The translations under genes and the position numbers were made by a program. A stretch of 64,000 nt of DNA, from contig NZ_SISF01000023.1 in NCBI RefSeq assembly GCF_004310285.1, positions 248,001-312,000 on the forward strand. Reading direction: 5' to 3'. Shown here one piece after another: positions 17,839 to 27,112 of the stretch (its first letter is position 1; the number at the start of each line of letters is the position of its first letter). The notes under the pieces are model-generated. The model was not told the origin of the DNA. It made no database searches and saw nothing but the letters and a program-made list of their open reading frames with translations. The stretch is from Agrobacterium cavarae (GTDB lineage: Bacteria > Pseudomonadota > Alphaproteobacteria > Rhizobiales > Rhizobiaceae).

Positions 17839-19548
17839 CTAGAAAGTCTGGCCGGCAAGCATGGCGAAATGCTCGACGATGGGGCCGAGTGCGAGCGCGG
17901 GGAAGAATTGCAGCCCGCCGAGAATGAGGATGATGCCGACGAGAAGGCCTACAAAGAGCGGGCCATCCGTTGGAAAGGTACCACTTGAGGCCGGGACGCG
18001 GACCTTCGCTGCAAGCGATCCGGCAATCGCCATCACCGGCACCACGTAGGCGAAACGACCAAGCAGCATCGAGATGCCAAGCGTTGTGTTGTACCAGTCG
18101 GTATTGCCGGAAAGGCCGCCGAAGGCCGAGCCGTTATTGCCGGCCGCGGAGGTGAAGGCATAAAGGATTTCCGAAAGGCCGTGTGGACCGGCCGTGCCGA
18201 TGCTGGCAACCGCAAAGGGCAGCATGGCGGAGATGGCGGTAAAGCCGAGAATGACGGTGGGCAGGATCAAGACCGCCAGCATGGCGAATTTCATCTCGCG
18301 ACCCTCGATCTTCTTGCCGAGAAACTCCGGCGTGCGACCAACCATCAGGCCGGCGACGAAGACGGAAAGGAGCGCGAAGACGATCATGCCGTAGAGACCG
18401 GAACCGACGCCGCCCGGCAGAACCTCGCCAAGCTGGATCAGGAACATGGGAGCAAGTCCACCAAGGCCGGTGAAGGAGCCGTGCATGCCGTTGACGCCGC
18501 CATCCGAAAGACCGGTGGTGACAGCTGCATAGAGCGCGGTCATGGCCTGGCCGAAGCGAACTTCCTTGCCTTCCATATTGCCCTGCGCAGCATCGACACC
18601 GATCGATGTGAGGATCGGGTTGCCGGCACTTTCGGCCCAGTAGACGGTGGCAACACCCGCAATCAGCAGAACGGCCATGGCGGAAAGCAGCACCCAGCCC
18701 TGGCGGCGGCTGCCGACCATCTGGCCGAAGGTGTAGATAAAGGCCGCCGAAATGGCGAGCATCGAGAAGATGTTGAGATAGTTGGAAAGTGCTGTCGGGT
18801 TCTCGAAGGGATGGGCGGCATTGGCGTTAAAGAAGCCGCCACCATTGGTGCCGAGCTGCTTGATCGCTTCCTGGCTGGCAACGGGCCCGAGCGAAATGAC
18901 CTGCTGGCTTCCTTCAAGGGTGGTTGCGGTTACACTGGCATCCATCGTCTGCGGTAGGCCCATGGCGACGAAGGCGAGTGCCACGATGACCGCGATCGGC
19001 AGCAGCACATAGAGCGTGGCGCGGGTCATATCCGCCCAGAAATTGCCGAGCGTGCTTGCCTGCGAACGGACGAAGGCGCGGGTAAAGGCAATTGCGAGTG
19101 CCATGCCGACTGCGGCGGAAAGAAAGTTCTGCACCGTCAATCCAGCCATCTGGCTGAAATTGCTCATTGTCGCTTCGCCGGCATAGTTCTGCCAGTTGGT
19201 GTTGGTCACGAAGCTGACGGCGGTGTTGAAGGCGAGGCCCGGTTCCACGTTGCCGAAGCCCTGTGGATTGAAGGGCAGGAAAGCCTGAAGGCGCAGGATG
19301 GCGTAGAGTGCTGCAAAGCTGGCAATCGAGAAGGCGAGCATGGAGAGCGTGTAGCCAAGCCAGCTCTGCTCCTTCTTGATATCGACACCCGCCACGGCAT
19401 AAAGACCGCGTTCGACGGGAGCGAGGACCGGCGTCAGCCAGGTCCGCTCACCGTTGAAGACGTGCGCCATGTAGAGGCCGAGCGGTTTGATAACCAGAAG
19501 CACGGCGATGAAAAGGAGGCTGATTTGCAGCCACCCGAGAATGGTCAT
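17839..19548 (-). CDS. kdpA: KdpA, K+-binding channel subunit
   Basis: The 569-residue membrane subunit is related to the K+ channel/SKT superfamily. Selectivity-filter-type segments are visible: [45 protein letters not shown] and [13 protein letters not shown]. It has about ten membrane helices and the normal length. The start has a GGAG site and follows kdpF by 18 bases. Confidence 0.97.
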   Translation of the reverse strand: MTILGWLQISLLFIAVLLVIKPLGLYMAHVFNGERTWLTPVLAPVERGLYAVAGVDIKKEQSWLGYTLSMLAFSIASFAALYAILRLQAFLPFNPQGFGNVEPGLAFNTAVSFVTNTNWQNYAGEATMSNFSQMAGLTVQNFLSAAVGMALAIAFTRAFVRSQASTLGNFWADMTRATLYVLLPIAVIVALAFVAMGLPQTMDASVTATTLEGSQQVISLGPVASQEAIKQLGTNGGGFFNANAAHPFENPTALSNYLNIFSMLAISAAFIYTFGQMVGSRRQGWVLLSAMAVLLIAGVATVYWAESAGNPILTSIGVDAAQGNMEGKEVRFGQAMTALYAAVTTGLSDGGVNGMHGSFTGLGGLAPMFLIQLGEVLPGGVGSGLYGMIVFALLSVFVAGLMVGRTPEFLGKKIEGREMKFAMLAVLILPTVILGFTAISAMLPFAVASIGTAGPHGLSEILYAFTSAAGNNGSAFGGLSGNTDWYNTTLGISMLLGRFAYVVPVMAIAGSLAAKVRVPASSGTFPTDGPLFVGLLVGIILILGGLQFFPALALGPIVEHFAMLAGQTF

Positions 19549-19566
19549 GGGGATTCTCCAGGAAAA

Positions 19567-19653
19567 TCAGAAGCGTTCCGGACGCAGCAGGGTGATGATG
19601 AGATAGACGCCGAGCGCAATGGCCACGACGAGGCCGAAGATGGGTTCCAGCAT
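19567..19653 (-). CDS. kdpF: KdpF small membrane subunit
   Basis: A 28-codon gene encodes MLEPIFGLVVAIALGVYLII and ends TLLRPERF, the hallmark of KdpF, a one-helix lipid-like stabiliser of the Kdp pump. A GAGAGG site lies before the ATG. It is the first conserved gene of kdpFABC. Confidence 0.9.
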   Translation of the reverse strand: MLEPIFGLVVAIALGVYLIITLLRPERF

Positions 19654-19664
19654 GGCAGCACCTC

Positions 19665-19748
19665 TCAAAACCGGTTGAGGGCGCGCGCGTAAAGCGCCAG
19701 CACGATTAGCGTGCCGAAGCCGAGCGCCAGAAAAAGGACATCGGGCAT
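19665..19748 (-). CDS. 27-residue membrane microprotein upstream of kdpF
   Basis: The frame encodes MPDVLFLALGFGTLIVLALY then ARALNRF. It has an AGGAG site 6 bases before the ATG and ends 11 bases before kdpF. It is a single hydrophobic helix with a basic C-terminal tail, the same layout as KdpF, and probably the first gene of the kdp operon. It may be a second KdpF-like subunit; I do not recognise a named family. Confidence 0.65.
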   Translation of the reverse strand: MPDVLFLALGFGTLIVLALYARALNRF

Positions 19749-19910
19749 GGTGTTCTCCTGTTATGTCAGGAGAGCATGATGCTGCCGATCGCCGTCATAT
19801 TTCGATTGGGAAGATGTCGGGTGCGCATAAGGAAAAGATAAAGATCAGCGGCGCAAGTGGTCAGGTCGAGAGCACGATTGATAAAGAAGCCTTCCCAAAA
19901 ACATATTGAC

Positions 19911-19926
19911 CTCAACCGTGGTTGAG
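19911..19926. promoter_or_regulatory. Palindrome upstream of cyclodeaminase-like gene
   Basis: CTCAACC and GGTTGAG are perfect inverted arms around a GT spacer, 35 bases before the ATG at 19962. A TTGACC -35-like hexamer overlaps its left edge. This is the position expected of an operator for a dimeric repressor; the protein that binds is not evident nearby. Confidence 0.45.
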
Positions 19927-19961
19927 ATCGCAAGGTCACCCAAACCGATGGAGTGGCTATC

Positions 19962-20897
19962 ATGACGACAATCTTGGACGACCAAAAACTGAGTGGTTAC
20001 AGCTTAATGCAGACGGCGATTGAGGCTGTTGCAGCGTTTATGGTGGCGCGCGCTGATGGGAAGACGGTGTCTCCCCCTCGACATCATGTCCCATTCGATG
20101 GCCATGGAGATTTGGTCTTCACGATAGGCGGTGTGTCCGGTGACAGGCCGCTCGCTGGCTTCCGTGTCTACGACACCTTCACCGGGAACGAACAGACCCA
20201 GATCGTCGCGGTTTGGTCGGCCGACGATGCCCGGCTCAAGGGCGTCGTCCTGGGCGAGCGTCTCGGAGCAATCAGAACAGGGGCTATCGGTGGCGTGGCC
20301 ATACGGCACCTCAGTCCGCCGGACGCCAAAGTCGTTGGTTTGATAGGAAGCGGACTTCAGGCCCGCATGCAGTTGGCCGCCGCAGCGTCCGTTCGGCCAA
20401 TCAGAAAGGCCTATATTTATAGCCGCGATGCGAGGCATCGTGCAGCCTTTGCCGAGGACATGCAGGCGCAGCTTGGCCTCGAGGTGAAACCGGTTGCTTG
20501 CGCAAAAGATGCAGCAAAGGAGGCAGATATCGTGATCTGCGCTACATCGAGCACCCGGCCTATCTTGGATATGTCCGATCTCAAGCCCGGAGCGCACATT
20601 AACACACTGGGACCTAAAACAATCGACGCCCATGAGTTGGGATTGGATGTTGCCGCTGCCGCCAGCATCATCGCGACCGATTCCAAAGAACAAGCCCGCT
20701 CCTACGCTTCCCCCTTTTTTCTTCAGGGTTCCAGGCATGAGCAACGCATGGTGGAGCTCTCGGATATTGTCGCAGGGCGCACCACGCACCGGACGTCATC
20801 GGACCAGACCACTCTTTTTTGCTCGGTTGGTCTTGCGGGAACGGAGGTTGCGGTGGCTGCCGCGATCCTCGACAGCCTGTCGGGAAAAGACGCGTGA
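19962..20897 (+). CDS. Ornithine cyclodeaminase/mu-crystallin family enzyme
   Basis: The 311-residue protein has the family's Rossmann NAD(P)-binding site (VVGLIGSGLQARMQLAA) and the preceding ERLGAIRTGA substrate segment. Members include ornithine cyclodeaminase, alanine dehydrogenase and imine reductases, and the exact reaction cannot be read from the motifs seen. I chose ATG 19962 because GGAG lies 8 bases upstream. It is divergent from kdp and about 250 bases before the carbamoylase gene, so it may or may not share a transcript with it. Confidence 0.82.
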   Translation: MTTILDDQKLSGYSLMQTAIEAVAAFMVARADGKTVSPPRHHVPFDGHGDLVFTIGGVSGDRPLAGFRVYDTFTGNEQTQIVAVWSADDARLKGVVLGERLGAIRTGAIGGVAIRHLSPPDAKVVGLIGSGLQARMQLAAAASVRPIRKAYIYSRDARHRAAFAEDMQAQLGLEVKPVACAKDAAKEADIVICATSSTRPILDMSDLKPGAHINTLGPKTIDAHELGLDVAAAASIIATDSKEQARSYASPFFLQGSRHEQRMVELSDIVAGRTTHRTSSDQTTLFCSVGLAGTEVAVAAAILDSLSGKDA

Positions 20898-21143
20898 ACC
20901 GAATAATCTTCGCAATGCCTGCTCAGGCCAAAGCTTTTCAGCGTGACGACATCATGTATCTTCGGAGCTGGCGAATCGTAAAATGAGAACGTCGGGACAA
21001 TTCCCGTCGCCCACTGTACGAGCGCCGCAGCCGTGGCAAACACGGCACGAAACAAGAAAGGCTGAAGAGGCCAAAGATGGGAACGACGCACGGTATTGGT
21101 CGAGCAGGCTGAATGCTGGCAAAAGGAATGGAAGGAAGACGCT

Positions 21144-22394
21144 ATGGCTGCGCCCGGTGAAAATATGCGCGTTGATGCCGACCGGCTTTGGGATGCGCTG
21201 ATGGACATGGCGAAGATTGGCCCCGGCATCGCCGGCGGCAATAATCGCCAAACGCTGACCGACGCGGATGCTGGAGGCCGCGCCCTGTTCCAGTCCTGGT
21301 GCGAGGCGGCGGGCATGACGATGGGCGTGGACAAGATGGGCACGATGTTTGCCACCCGCGCCGGCGAAGACCCCGATGCTCTGCCGGTCTATGTCGGATC
21401 GCACCTCGACACCCAGCCGACAGGCGGCAAGTTCGATGGTGTGTTGGGCGTTCTCGCAGGCCTAGAGGTCATACGCACCATGAACGATCTCGGTATCCGC
21501 ACCAAGCATCCCGTCGTCGTCACCAATTGGGCAAATGAGGAAGGCGCGCGCTTTGCGCCCGCCATGCTCGCCTCCGGCGTCTTTGCCGGCGTCCACACGC
21601 TTGAGCACGCCTATTCGCGCAAGGATACGGACGGCAAGACCTATGGTGAGGAGTTGCAGCGCATTGGCTGGCTGGGCGAGGAAGAGGTCGGTGCGCGCAG
21701 GATGCACGCCTATCTCGAATATCACATCGAACAGGGGCCGATCCTCGAAGCCGAAAACAAGACGATCGGTGTCGTGACCCACTGCCAGGGGCTGTGGTGG
21801 CTGGAATTCACTTTGACCGGCAAGGAGGCTCATACCGGCTCCACGCCGATGGCCATGCGCGTCAACGCGGGACTGGCGATGTCGCGGATTATCGAGATGG
21901 TGCAGACCGTGGCGATGGAGAGCCAGCCCGACGCGGTCGGCGGTGTCGGCCAGGTGATCTTCTCGCCCAATTCCCGCAACGTCCTCCCCGGCAAAGTCGT
22001 CTTCACCGTCGACATTCGTACCCCCGATCTCGCCAAGTTGAACCGCATGCGCGAGCGGATCGAGGCAGAGGCGGCTGAGATTTGCGCCGCCATCGGCGTC
22101 GGATATTCGGTTGAAGCGGTCGGCCATTTCGACCCTGTCACTTTCGATCCCGCTTTGGTGGATACAGTCCGCCGTTCGGCGGAGAAGCTTGGATATTCGC
22201 ATCGCGACATCATCTCAGGTGCCGGGCATGATGCCTGCTGGGCGGCGAAAGTCGCGCCCGCCACCATGATCATGTGCCCCTGCGTCGGCGGTCTTTCCCA
22301 TAATGAAGCGGAAGAGATTTCCAAGGAGTGGGCTGCGGCTGGCTGCGACGTACTGTTCCATGCGGTCGTCGAAACCGCAGGCGTGGTGCAGTAG
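21144..22394 (+). CDS. N-carbamoyl amino acid hydrolase / beta-ureidopropionase (M20)
   Basis: A roughly 416-residue metal-dependent amidase of the M20/HyuC group that removes the carbamoyl group from N-carbamoyl amino acids or beta-ureidopropionate. Visible are the metal-ligand motifs GSHLDTQPTGGKFDG and TNWANEEGARFAP, the dimerisation-lid region with KEAHTGSTPM, and the late SGAGHDA histidine. The start at 21144 is preferred because a GGAAG site precedes it. It is followed by the dihydropyrimidinase gene, its natural upstream enzyme in pyrimidine or hydantoin breakdown. Confidence 0.87.
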   Translation: MAAPGENMRVDADRLWDALMDMAKIGPGIAGGNNRQTLTDADAGGRALFQSWCEAAGMTMGVDKMGTMFATRAGEDPDALPVYVGSHLDTQPTGGKFDGVLGVLAGLEVIRTMNDLGIRTKHPVVVTNWANEEGARFAPAMLASGVFAGVHTLEHAYSRKDTDGKTYGEELQRIGWLGEEEVGARRMHAYLEYHIEQGPILEAENKTIGVVTHCQGLWWLEFTLTGKEAHTGSTPMAMRVNAGLAMSRIIEMVQTVAMESQPDAVGGVGQVIFSPNSRNVLPGKVVFTVDIRTPDLAKLNRMRERIEAEAAEICAAIGVGYSVEAVGHFDPVTFDPALVDTVRRSAEKLGYSHRDIISGAGHDACWAAKVAPATMIMCPCVGGLSHNEAEEISKEWAAAGCDVLFHAVVETAGVVQ

Positions 22395-22520
22395 CTCGGT
22401 CGCGCGCCCACGCCGTGCGGAAAGACACGGGTGGGTGTGGCGGCGAAACAGACGCAAGATGGAGCCGGAACCGATCGGGGAGGCGGTGCCGGTCATGAAC
22501 ACAATGATAAGGGAACAGCC

Positions 22521-23978
22521 ATGAGCAGCACCATCATCAAGAACGGGACCATCGTCACCGCCGACCTGACCTATAGGGCCGATATCCGCATCGAGGGCGG
22601 CGTTATCGTCGAGATTGGACCAGACCTCAAGGGCGTTAGCGAACTGGATGCGACGGGATGCTACGTCATGCCGGGCGGCATCGATCCGCATACGCATCTG
22701 GAAATGCCCTTCATGGGCACCTATTCGGCCGATGATTTCGATAGCGGCACGCGCGCCGCACTCGCCGGCGGCACGACCATGGTGGTCGACTTCGCGCTGC
22801 CAAACCCCGGTCAGTCGATGCTGGAAGCACTGACCATGTGGGACAACAAGACCTCACGTGCGGCCTGCGACTATTCCTTTCATATGGCGATCACCTGGTG
22901 GGGCGAGCAGGTCTTCAACGAGATGGAGACGATCGTTCGCGACAAGGGCATCAACACCTTCAAGCATTTCATGGCCTATAAGGGCGCGTTGATGGTGGAT
23001 GACGACGAGATGTTTTCGTCCTTCCAGCGCTGTGCCGAACTCGGAGCGCTTCCGCTCGTCCATGCCGAAAACGGCGATGTGGTGGCGCAGATGCAGGCGA
23101 AGTTGATGGCGGAAGGCAATGACGGTCCGGAGGCGCATGCCTATTCCCGCCCGCCGGAAGTGGAAGGCGAGGCCACCAATCGTGCGATCATGATCGCCGG
23201 TATGGCGGGCTGCCCCGTCTATATCGTCCACACCTCCTGCGAGGAGAGCCACGAAGCCATCCGCCGCGCACGGCAAAAGGGCATGCGCGTCTATGGCGAG
23301 CCGCTGATCCAGCATCTGACGCTCGATGAGAGCGAGTATTTCAACAAAGACTGGGATCATTCCGCACGCCGTGTCATGTCTCCGCCCTTCCGCAGCAAGG
23401 CGCATCAGGACAGCCTCTGGGCTGGCCTTGCCGCGGGCTCGCTGCAATGCGTGGCGACAGACCATTGCGCCTTTACCACGCAGCAGAAGCGCACAGGTCT
23501 TGGCGATTTTCGCAAGATTCCGAACGGTACTGGCGGACTGGAAGATAGGCTGCCGATGCTCTGGACTTACGGCGTCAGCACCGGGCGCCTGACCATGAAC
23601 GAATTCGTTGCCGTTACCTCCACCAATATCGCGAAGATCCTCAACATCTATCCCAAGAAGGGCGCGATCCTGGTGGGTGCGGATGCCGACCTTGTCGTGT
23701 GGGATCCAAAGCGTAGAAAGACGATCACGGCTACGAACCAGCAATCGGCGATCGATTACAATGTCTTCGAGGGCAAGGAGGTCATGGGCCTGCCGCGCTA
23801 CACGTTGACGCGCGGTCAGGTGGCTGTGGAGGAAGGCGCGATGAAGAGCCGGGAAGGCCACGGCCGCTTCGTTTCCCGTCCGCCGCTGACGGCACCGGCA
23901 AAAGCGCTCTCCACCTGGAAGGAACTGACCGCGCCGCGCAAGGTGCAGCGCTCCGGAATTCCGGCAAGCGGCGTCTGA
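22521..23978 (+). CDS. hydA: Dihydropyrimidinase / D-hydantoinase
   Basis: The 485-residue cyclic amidohydrolase opens dihydropyrimidine or hydantoin rings. It shows the binuclear-metal motifs of the family: GIDPHTHLEMPF, the carbamylated Lys in FKHFMAYKGAL, HAENGDV, YIVHTSCEES and the catalytic Asp in CVATDHCAF. ATG 22521 has an AAGGGA site; the longer frame from 22431 lacks family similarity at its N-terminus. It probably forms an operon with the carbamoyl hydrolase upstream. The two together take dihydrouracil to beta-alanine or a hydantoin to an amino acid. Confidence 0.92.
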   Translation: MSSTIIKNGTIVTADLTYRADIRIEGGVIVEIGPDLKGVSELDATGCYVMPGGIDPHTHLEMPFMGTYSADDFDSGTRAALAGGTTMVVDFALPNPGQSMLEALTMWDNKTSRAACDYSFHMAITWWGEQVFNEMETIVRDKGINTFKHFMAYKGALMVDDDEMFSSFQRCAELGALPLVHAENGDVVAQMQAKLMAEGNDGPEAHAYSRPPEVEGEATNRAIMIAGMAGCPVYIVHTSCEESHEAIRRARQKGMRVYGEPLIQHLTLDESEYFNKDWDHSARRVMSPPFRSKAHQDSLWAGLAAGSLQCVATDHCAFTTQQKRTGLGDFRKIPNGTGGLEDRLPMLWTYGVSTGRLTMNEFVAVTSTNIAKILNIYPKKGAILVGADADLVVWDPKRRKTITATNQQSAIDYNVFEGKEVMGLPRYTLTRGQVAVEEGAMKSREGHGRFVSRPPLTAPAKALSTWKELTAPRKVQRSGIPASGV

Positions 23979-23989
23979 TCGAACGGTTC

Positions 23990-24013
23990 GGGCGCGGCCA
24001 AACTGCCGCGTCC
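23990..24013. terminator. Hairpin between convergent hydA and phaG
   Basis: GGGCGCGGC pairs with GCCGCGTCC (one wobble) around a 6-base loop, in the 51-base gap between convergent genes. No clear T run on either side. Confidence 0.5.
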
Positions 24014-24029
24014 GCCATCCTTCTAGCTG

Positions 24030-24374
24030 TTACAGCCTGTCCGGCTTGCTCGGGTTCTGTTCGGCGCGGTCGCGATAAAGGGCGGCGCGGCCGAGAAGCA
24101 TCAGCGAGACCGGCGTCGTGATGGTCATGAAGATGCCGATAAAGATTTCGTGGAAGACGAAGCGGCCGCCGGACACCGAGAAATAGATGATGGACGCCAT
24201 GGCGATGCCGCCCGTGCCCCAGCTTGTGCCGAGTGTCGGCGCGTGCAGCCTTTCATAAAAGCTCTGCAGCTTGGCAAAGCCGATCGTGCCGATCAGCGTC
24301 AGCGACGAGCCGAGCAGGACGAAGAAAGCAACGAGAATGGCCGCCCAGAGCGGAAATTCGCCAGCATTGATCAT
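24030..24374 (-). CDS. phaG: PhaG/MnhG antiporter subunit
   Basis: This 114-residue protein has three membrane helices and the family core IGTIGFAKLQSFYERLHAPTL. It is the last subunit of the Mrp/Pha cation-proton antiporter. Its start overlaps phaF by 4 bases. Confidence 0.9.
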   Translation of the reverse strand: MINAGEFPLWAAILVAFFVLLGSSLTLIGTIGFAKLQSFYERLHAPTLGTSWGTGGIAMASIIYFSVSGGRFVFHEIFIGIFMTITTPVSLMLLGRAALYRDRAEQNPSKPDRL

Positions 24375-24652
24375 TCGATCACCTCACCACGCATCAGGAA
24401 TTTGGAAAGGGCCACCGTCGAGACGAAGCCCAGGATCGACATCAGAAGTGCGGCCTCGAAATAGATATCGTTACCGGTGCGCAAGCCGAAGGTCATCAAA
24501 AGCAGCATGGAGCTGACATAAAGCGTATCGACGCCGAGCACGCGATCCTGCGCACGGGGGCCGATCGCGATACGATAGACGGATATCGACATGGCAATTG
24601 CCAGGAAGATTTGGGCCAGAGAGAATGACCAGAAAAGGATAATCGAACTCAT
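24371..24652 (-). CDS. phaF: PhaF/MnhF antiporter subunit
   Basis: A 93-residue three-helix subunit with the family motif YRIAIGPRAQDRVLGVDTLY. It overlaps phaE and phaG by 4 bases each, indicating coupled translation of the antiporter operon. Confidence 0.9.
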   Translation of the reverse strand: MSSIILFWSFSLAQIFLAIAMSISVYRIAIGPRAQDRVLGVDTLYVSSMLLLMTFGLRTGNDIYFEAALLMSILGFVSTVALSKFLMRGEVIE

Positions 24653-25137
24653 TCGAATATCTCCATCAGCATTTTTTCATATCGGTTCTTGATGAGGTTG
24701 ATCCAGGTGGTCTCGCTGACATTGTCCAACACGTGGATCAGCAATGTGCCCTGGGAGGAATTGTATTCCAGCCATGCGCTGCCCGGCGTGGCTGTCAGAA
24801 TGATGGACAGAACTGCAAGTCCAAGCGGATCGCGAATGTCGAGCGGGATGGTGAGGAAGCCGGACTTGCTGCTTCTCTTGCGCCCGAACAGGATGAGCGT
24901 GGCGACTGCGATATTCGACCGGATGATGTCATAAAGCACGATGAAGGTCAGCTTCACCACCGCGCTCCAACTGCGGATTCTCGGCTTTGCTGGCCGAAGT
25001 GAGGCCATCGACCAGGAGGCGATGAGCGCAACCGCTGTTCCGAGCACAAGATGCCCAGGCGAAAAGCTGTTGATCGTCATCCAGAAGATGATCAGCGACA
25101 GCGTCAAGAGCGGGTAGGGGAGAATGCGACGGATCAT
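24649..25137 (-). CDS. phaE: PhaE/MnhE antiporter subunit
   Basis: The 162-residue subunit starts at ATG 25137 (MIRRILPYPLL), overlapping the phaD stop by 4 bases; the longer open frame is a shadow of phaD. It has two N-terminal membrane helices and the family segments VVKLTFIVLYDIIRSN and TPGSAWLEY. Confidence 0.88.
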   Translation of the reverse strand: MIRRILPYPLLTLSLIIFWMTINSFSPGHLVLGTAVALIASWSMASLRPAKPRIRSWSAVVKLTFIVLYDIIRSNIAVATLILFGRKRSSKSGFLTIPLDIRDPLGLAVLSIILTATPGSAWLEYNSSQGTLLIHVLDNVSETTWINLIKNRYEKMLMEIFE

Positions 25138-26780
25138 TGCGCTGCCTCCCCAGGATTGCCGGCTCGCGGCGCTGTCATGACACCTTGAATGTAGCTTTCC
25201 GGCAGGTCGAGAATGCGTGCCGTCTCCTGCATGTAACGCATGATCGGCCCAGCCTGCACGGTCATCGCAAGTGTCAGACCGATCAGCAGCATGATGGGCG
25301 CGATTTCGATGACGAAGACGCGGGGAACCGTGCCCTCGAGAGAGCTCCAGAAAGTGCGAATGCCGGCACGCGTCATCGAGATCAGAGCCGCAAGGCCGGA
25401 GAAAACGATGAGGAACACAAGCCACCAAGAGAGGGTCGAGATTTCGGTGTCAGCGCCCATCCCTTGCGGATTGAGAATGGCGGAGAGCATTGAGAATTTG
25501 GCGATGAAGCCCGAAAGTGGCGGCAATCCGGCAAGCAGAATGCCGCAGGCGGCAAAGCAGGTACCAAGCACCGCCATCGTGCCGGGCATCGTCACCCCGA
25601 CCTCCTCTTGCTCCTCTTCCTCCTCACCATCGCCATAGGCTTCCATGGTCACGGCAAGAACGTTCGCCCCGGCATCCTGGCCGCGTTCCACAAGTTCGAT
25701 CAGCATGAAGAAAGCGCTGATGGTCAATGTGGAGCTGACGAGGTAGTAGAGCGCACCTGCCGCCACCATCGGATTACCCGTGCCCATGGCGGCAAGCAAC
25801 GTTCCCGAAGAGACGAGCACCGAAAAGCCCGCAAGACGGCCGAGCGCCTGGGAGGCCAGCACGCCGATCGTGCCGAAGACGATGGTGGCAATACCGCCGA
25901 TCAGCAGTGCATCATGGCCGAAACCGGCAGAATCCCCCGCCGTCTGGCCGAAGAGGAGGAAGGAAAGCCGTGCAATGACATAGATGCCGACCTTGCTCAT
26001 GATCGCGAAAATGCCGCCGACAGGAGCAGAGGCTGCGCCATAGGCGGCAGGCAGCCAGAAATTCAACGGCCACATGCCGGCCTTCACGAGAAAGGCGATA
26101 CCGAGCACGGCCGCACCCGTTTGCAACAGCATGCGTTGGTCCGGATTGAGGCCCGCAATGCGCTGTGCCAAGTCACCCATATTGAGCGTGCCGGTCACGC
26201 CATAGATCAGGCTGACGCCAATCAGGAAGAACAGCGCGGCAACGAGGTTGATCGCGACGTAATGCAGGCCGGCCTTCACCCTCAACTGACCGGAGCCATG
26301 CAGCAGCAGACCGTAGGATGCCGCAAGCATGACTTCGAAGAAAACAAAGAGGTTGAAGAGGTCGCCGGTCAGGAACGCGCCGTTCACGCCCATCAGCATC
26401 AGGTGGAAGAGCGAATGGAAATGGGCACCCGACTTGTGCCACTTCGCCAGCGAATAGACGAGTGACGGGATCGCCAGCAGCGACACCAGAAGCACCATCA
26501 ACCCTGAGAGCCGATCCGCCACCAGCACGATGCCGAAAGGGGCAGGCCAGTTGCCGAGAAGATAGACGCCTGTGGAGATGATCGCGGCGATTTCGGTGTT
26601 CACCGTCGAATTGACTTCGATGAAGAGGCCAATGGAGACCGCGAGTAGCACCAGCGTGGAAATGAAGCTGATCGCCGCCTTCGTCTTGCGCTTGCGCTCG
26701 TCGATGAAGAGCAGGATCGCGCCGGTGATCAACGGCACCAGAATGGGTGCGATCACGATGTGGGATGGGAATGAGTTCAC
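25134..26780 (-). CDS. phaD: PhaD/MnhD antiporter subunit
   Basis: The start is a GTG at 26780 (VNSFPSHIVIAP) with a GGGAGGGAG site, overlapping phaC by 4 bases; the long upstream extension is a frame shadow of phaC. The 548-residue protein is a NuoN/NuoM-type proton-conducting subunit with about fourteen helices, including the core segment LVKAGMWPLNFWLPAAYGAA with its conserved Lys and Pro residues. An unusual acidic loop (EEEEEQEE near the middle) is present. Confidence 0.92.
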   Translation of the reverse strand: MNSFPSHIVIAPILVPLITGAILLFIDERKRKTKAAISFISTLVLLAVSIGLFIEVNSTVNTEIAAIISTGVYLLGNWPAPFGIVLVADRLSGLMVLLVSLLAIPSLVYSLAKWHKSGAHFHSLFHLMLMGVNGAFLTGDLFNLFVFFEVMLAASYGLLLHGSGQLRVKAGLHYVAINLVAALFFLIGVSLIYGVTGTLNMGDLAQRIAGLNPDQRMLLQTGAAVLGIAFLVKAGMWPLNFWLPAAYGAASAPVGGIFAIMSKVGIYVIARLSFLLFGQTAGDSAGFGHDALLIGGIATIVFGTIGVLASQALGRLAGFSVLVSSGTLLAAMGTGNPMVAAGALYYLVSSTLTISAFFMLIELVERGQDAGANVLAVTMEAYGDGEEEEEQEEVGVTMPGTMAVLGTCFAACGILLAGLPPLSGFIAKFSMLSAILNPQGMGADTEISTLSWWLVFLIVFSGLAALISMTRAGIRTFWSSLEGTVPRVFVIEIAPIMLLIGLTLAMTVQAGPIMRYMQETARILDLPESYIQGVMTAPRAGNPGEAAQ

Positions 26781-27112
26781 TTGCTCTCCCTCCCGTCCAC
26801 ATGGTCGGTACCCGTCAGACCGCGCGCGGCGAGGAGCACGACGAGGAAGAGGGCGGTGGTGGCAAAGCCGATGACAATGGCCGTCAAAACCAGCGCCTGA
26901 GGCACAGGGTCGGCCAGCTGCGACACGGAAACGCCGTCCAGCAAAACCGGCGGCGCGTTTGTCTTGATGCCACCCACCCCGAAGATGAAGAGGTTGACGG
27001 CGTAGGACAGCAGTGAGAGGCCGACAATGACCTGATAGGTTCGCGGACGCAGGATGAGCCAGACGCCCGACCCCGTCATCACACCGATGCCGATGGCTAG
27101 AATGAGTTCCAT
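26777..27112 (-). CDS. phaC: PhaC/MnhC antiporter subunit
   Basis: A 111-residue NuoK-like subunit with three helices and the segment VIVGLSLLSYAVNLFIF. It begins in a TAATG overlap with phaAB and ends overlapping phaD. Confidence 0.92.
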   Translation of the reverse strand: MELILAIGIGVMTGSGVWLILRPRTYQVIVGLSLLSYAVNLFIFGVGGIKTNAPPVLLDGVSVSQLADPVPQALVLTAIVIGFATTALFLVVLLAARGLTGTDHVDGRESK

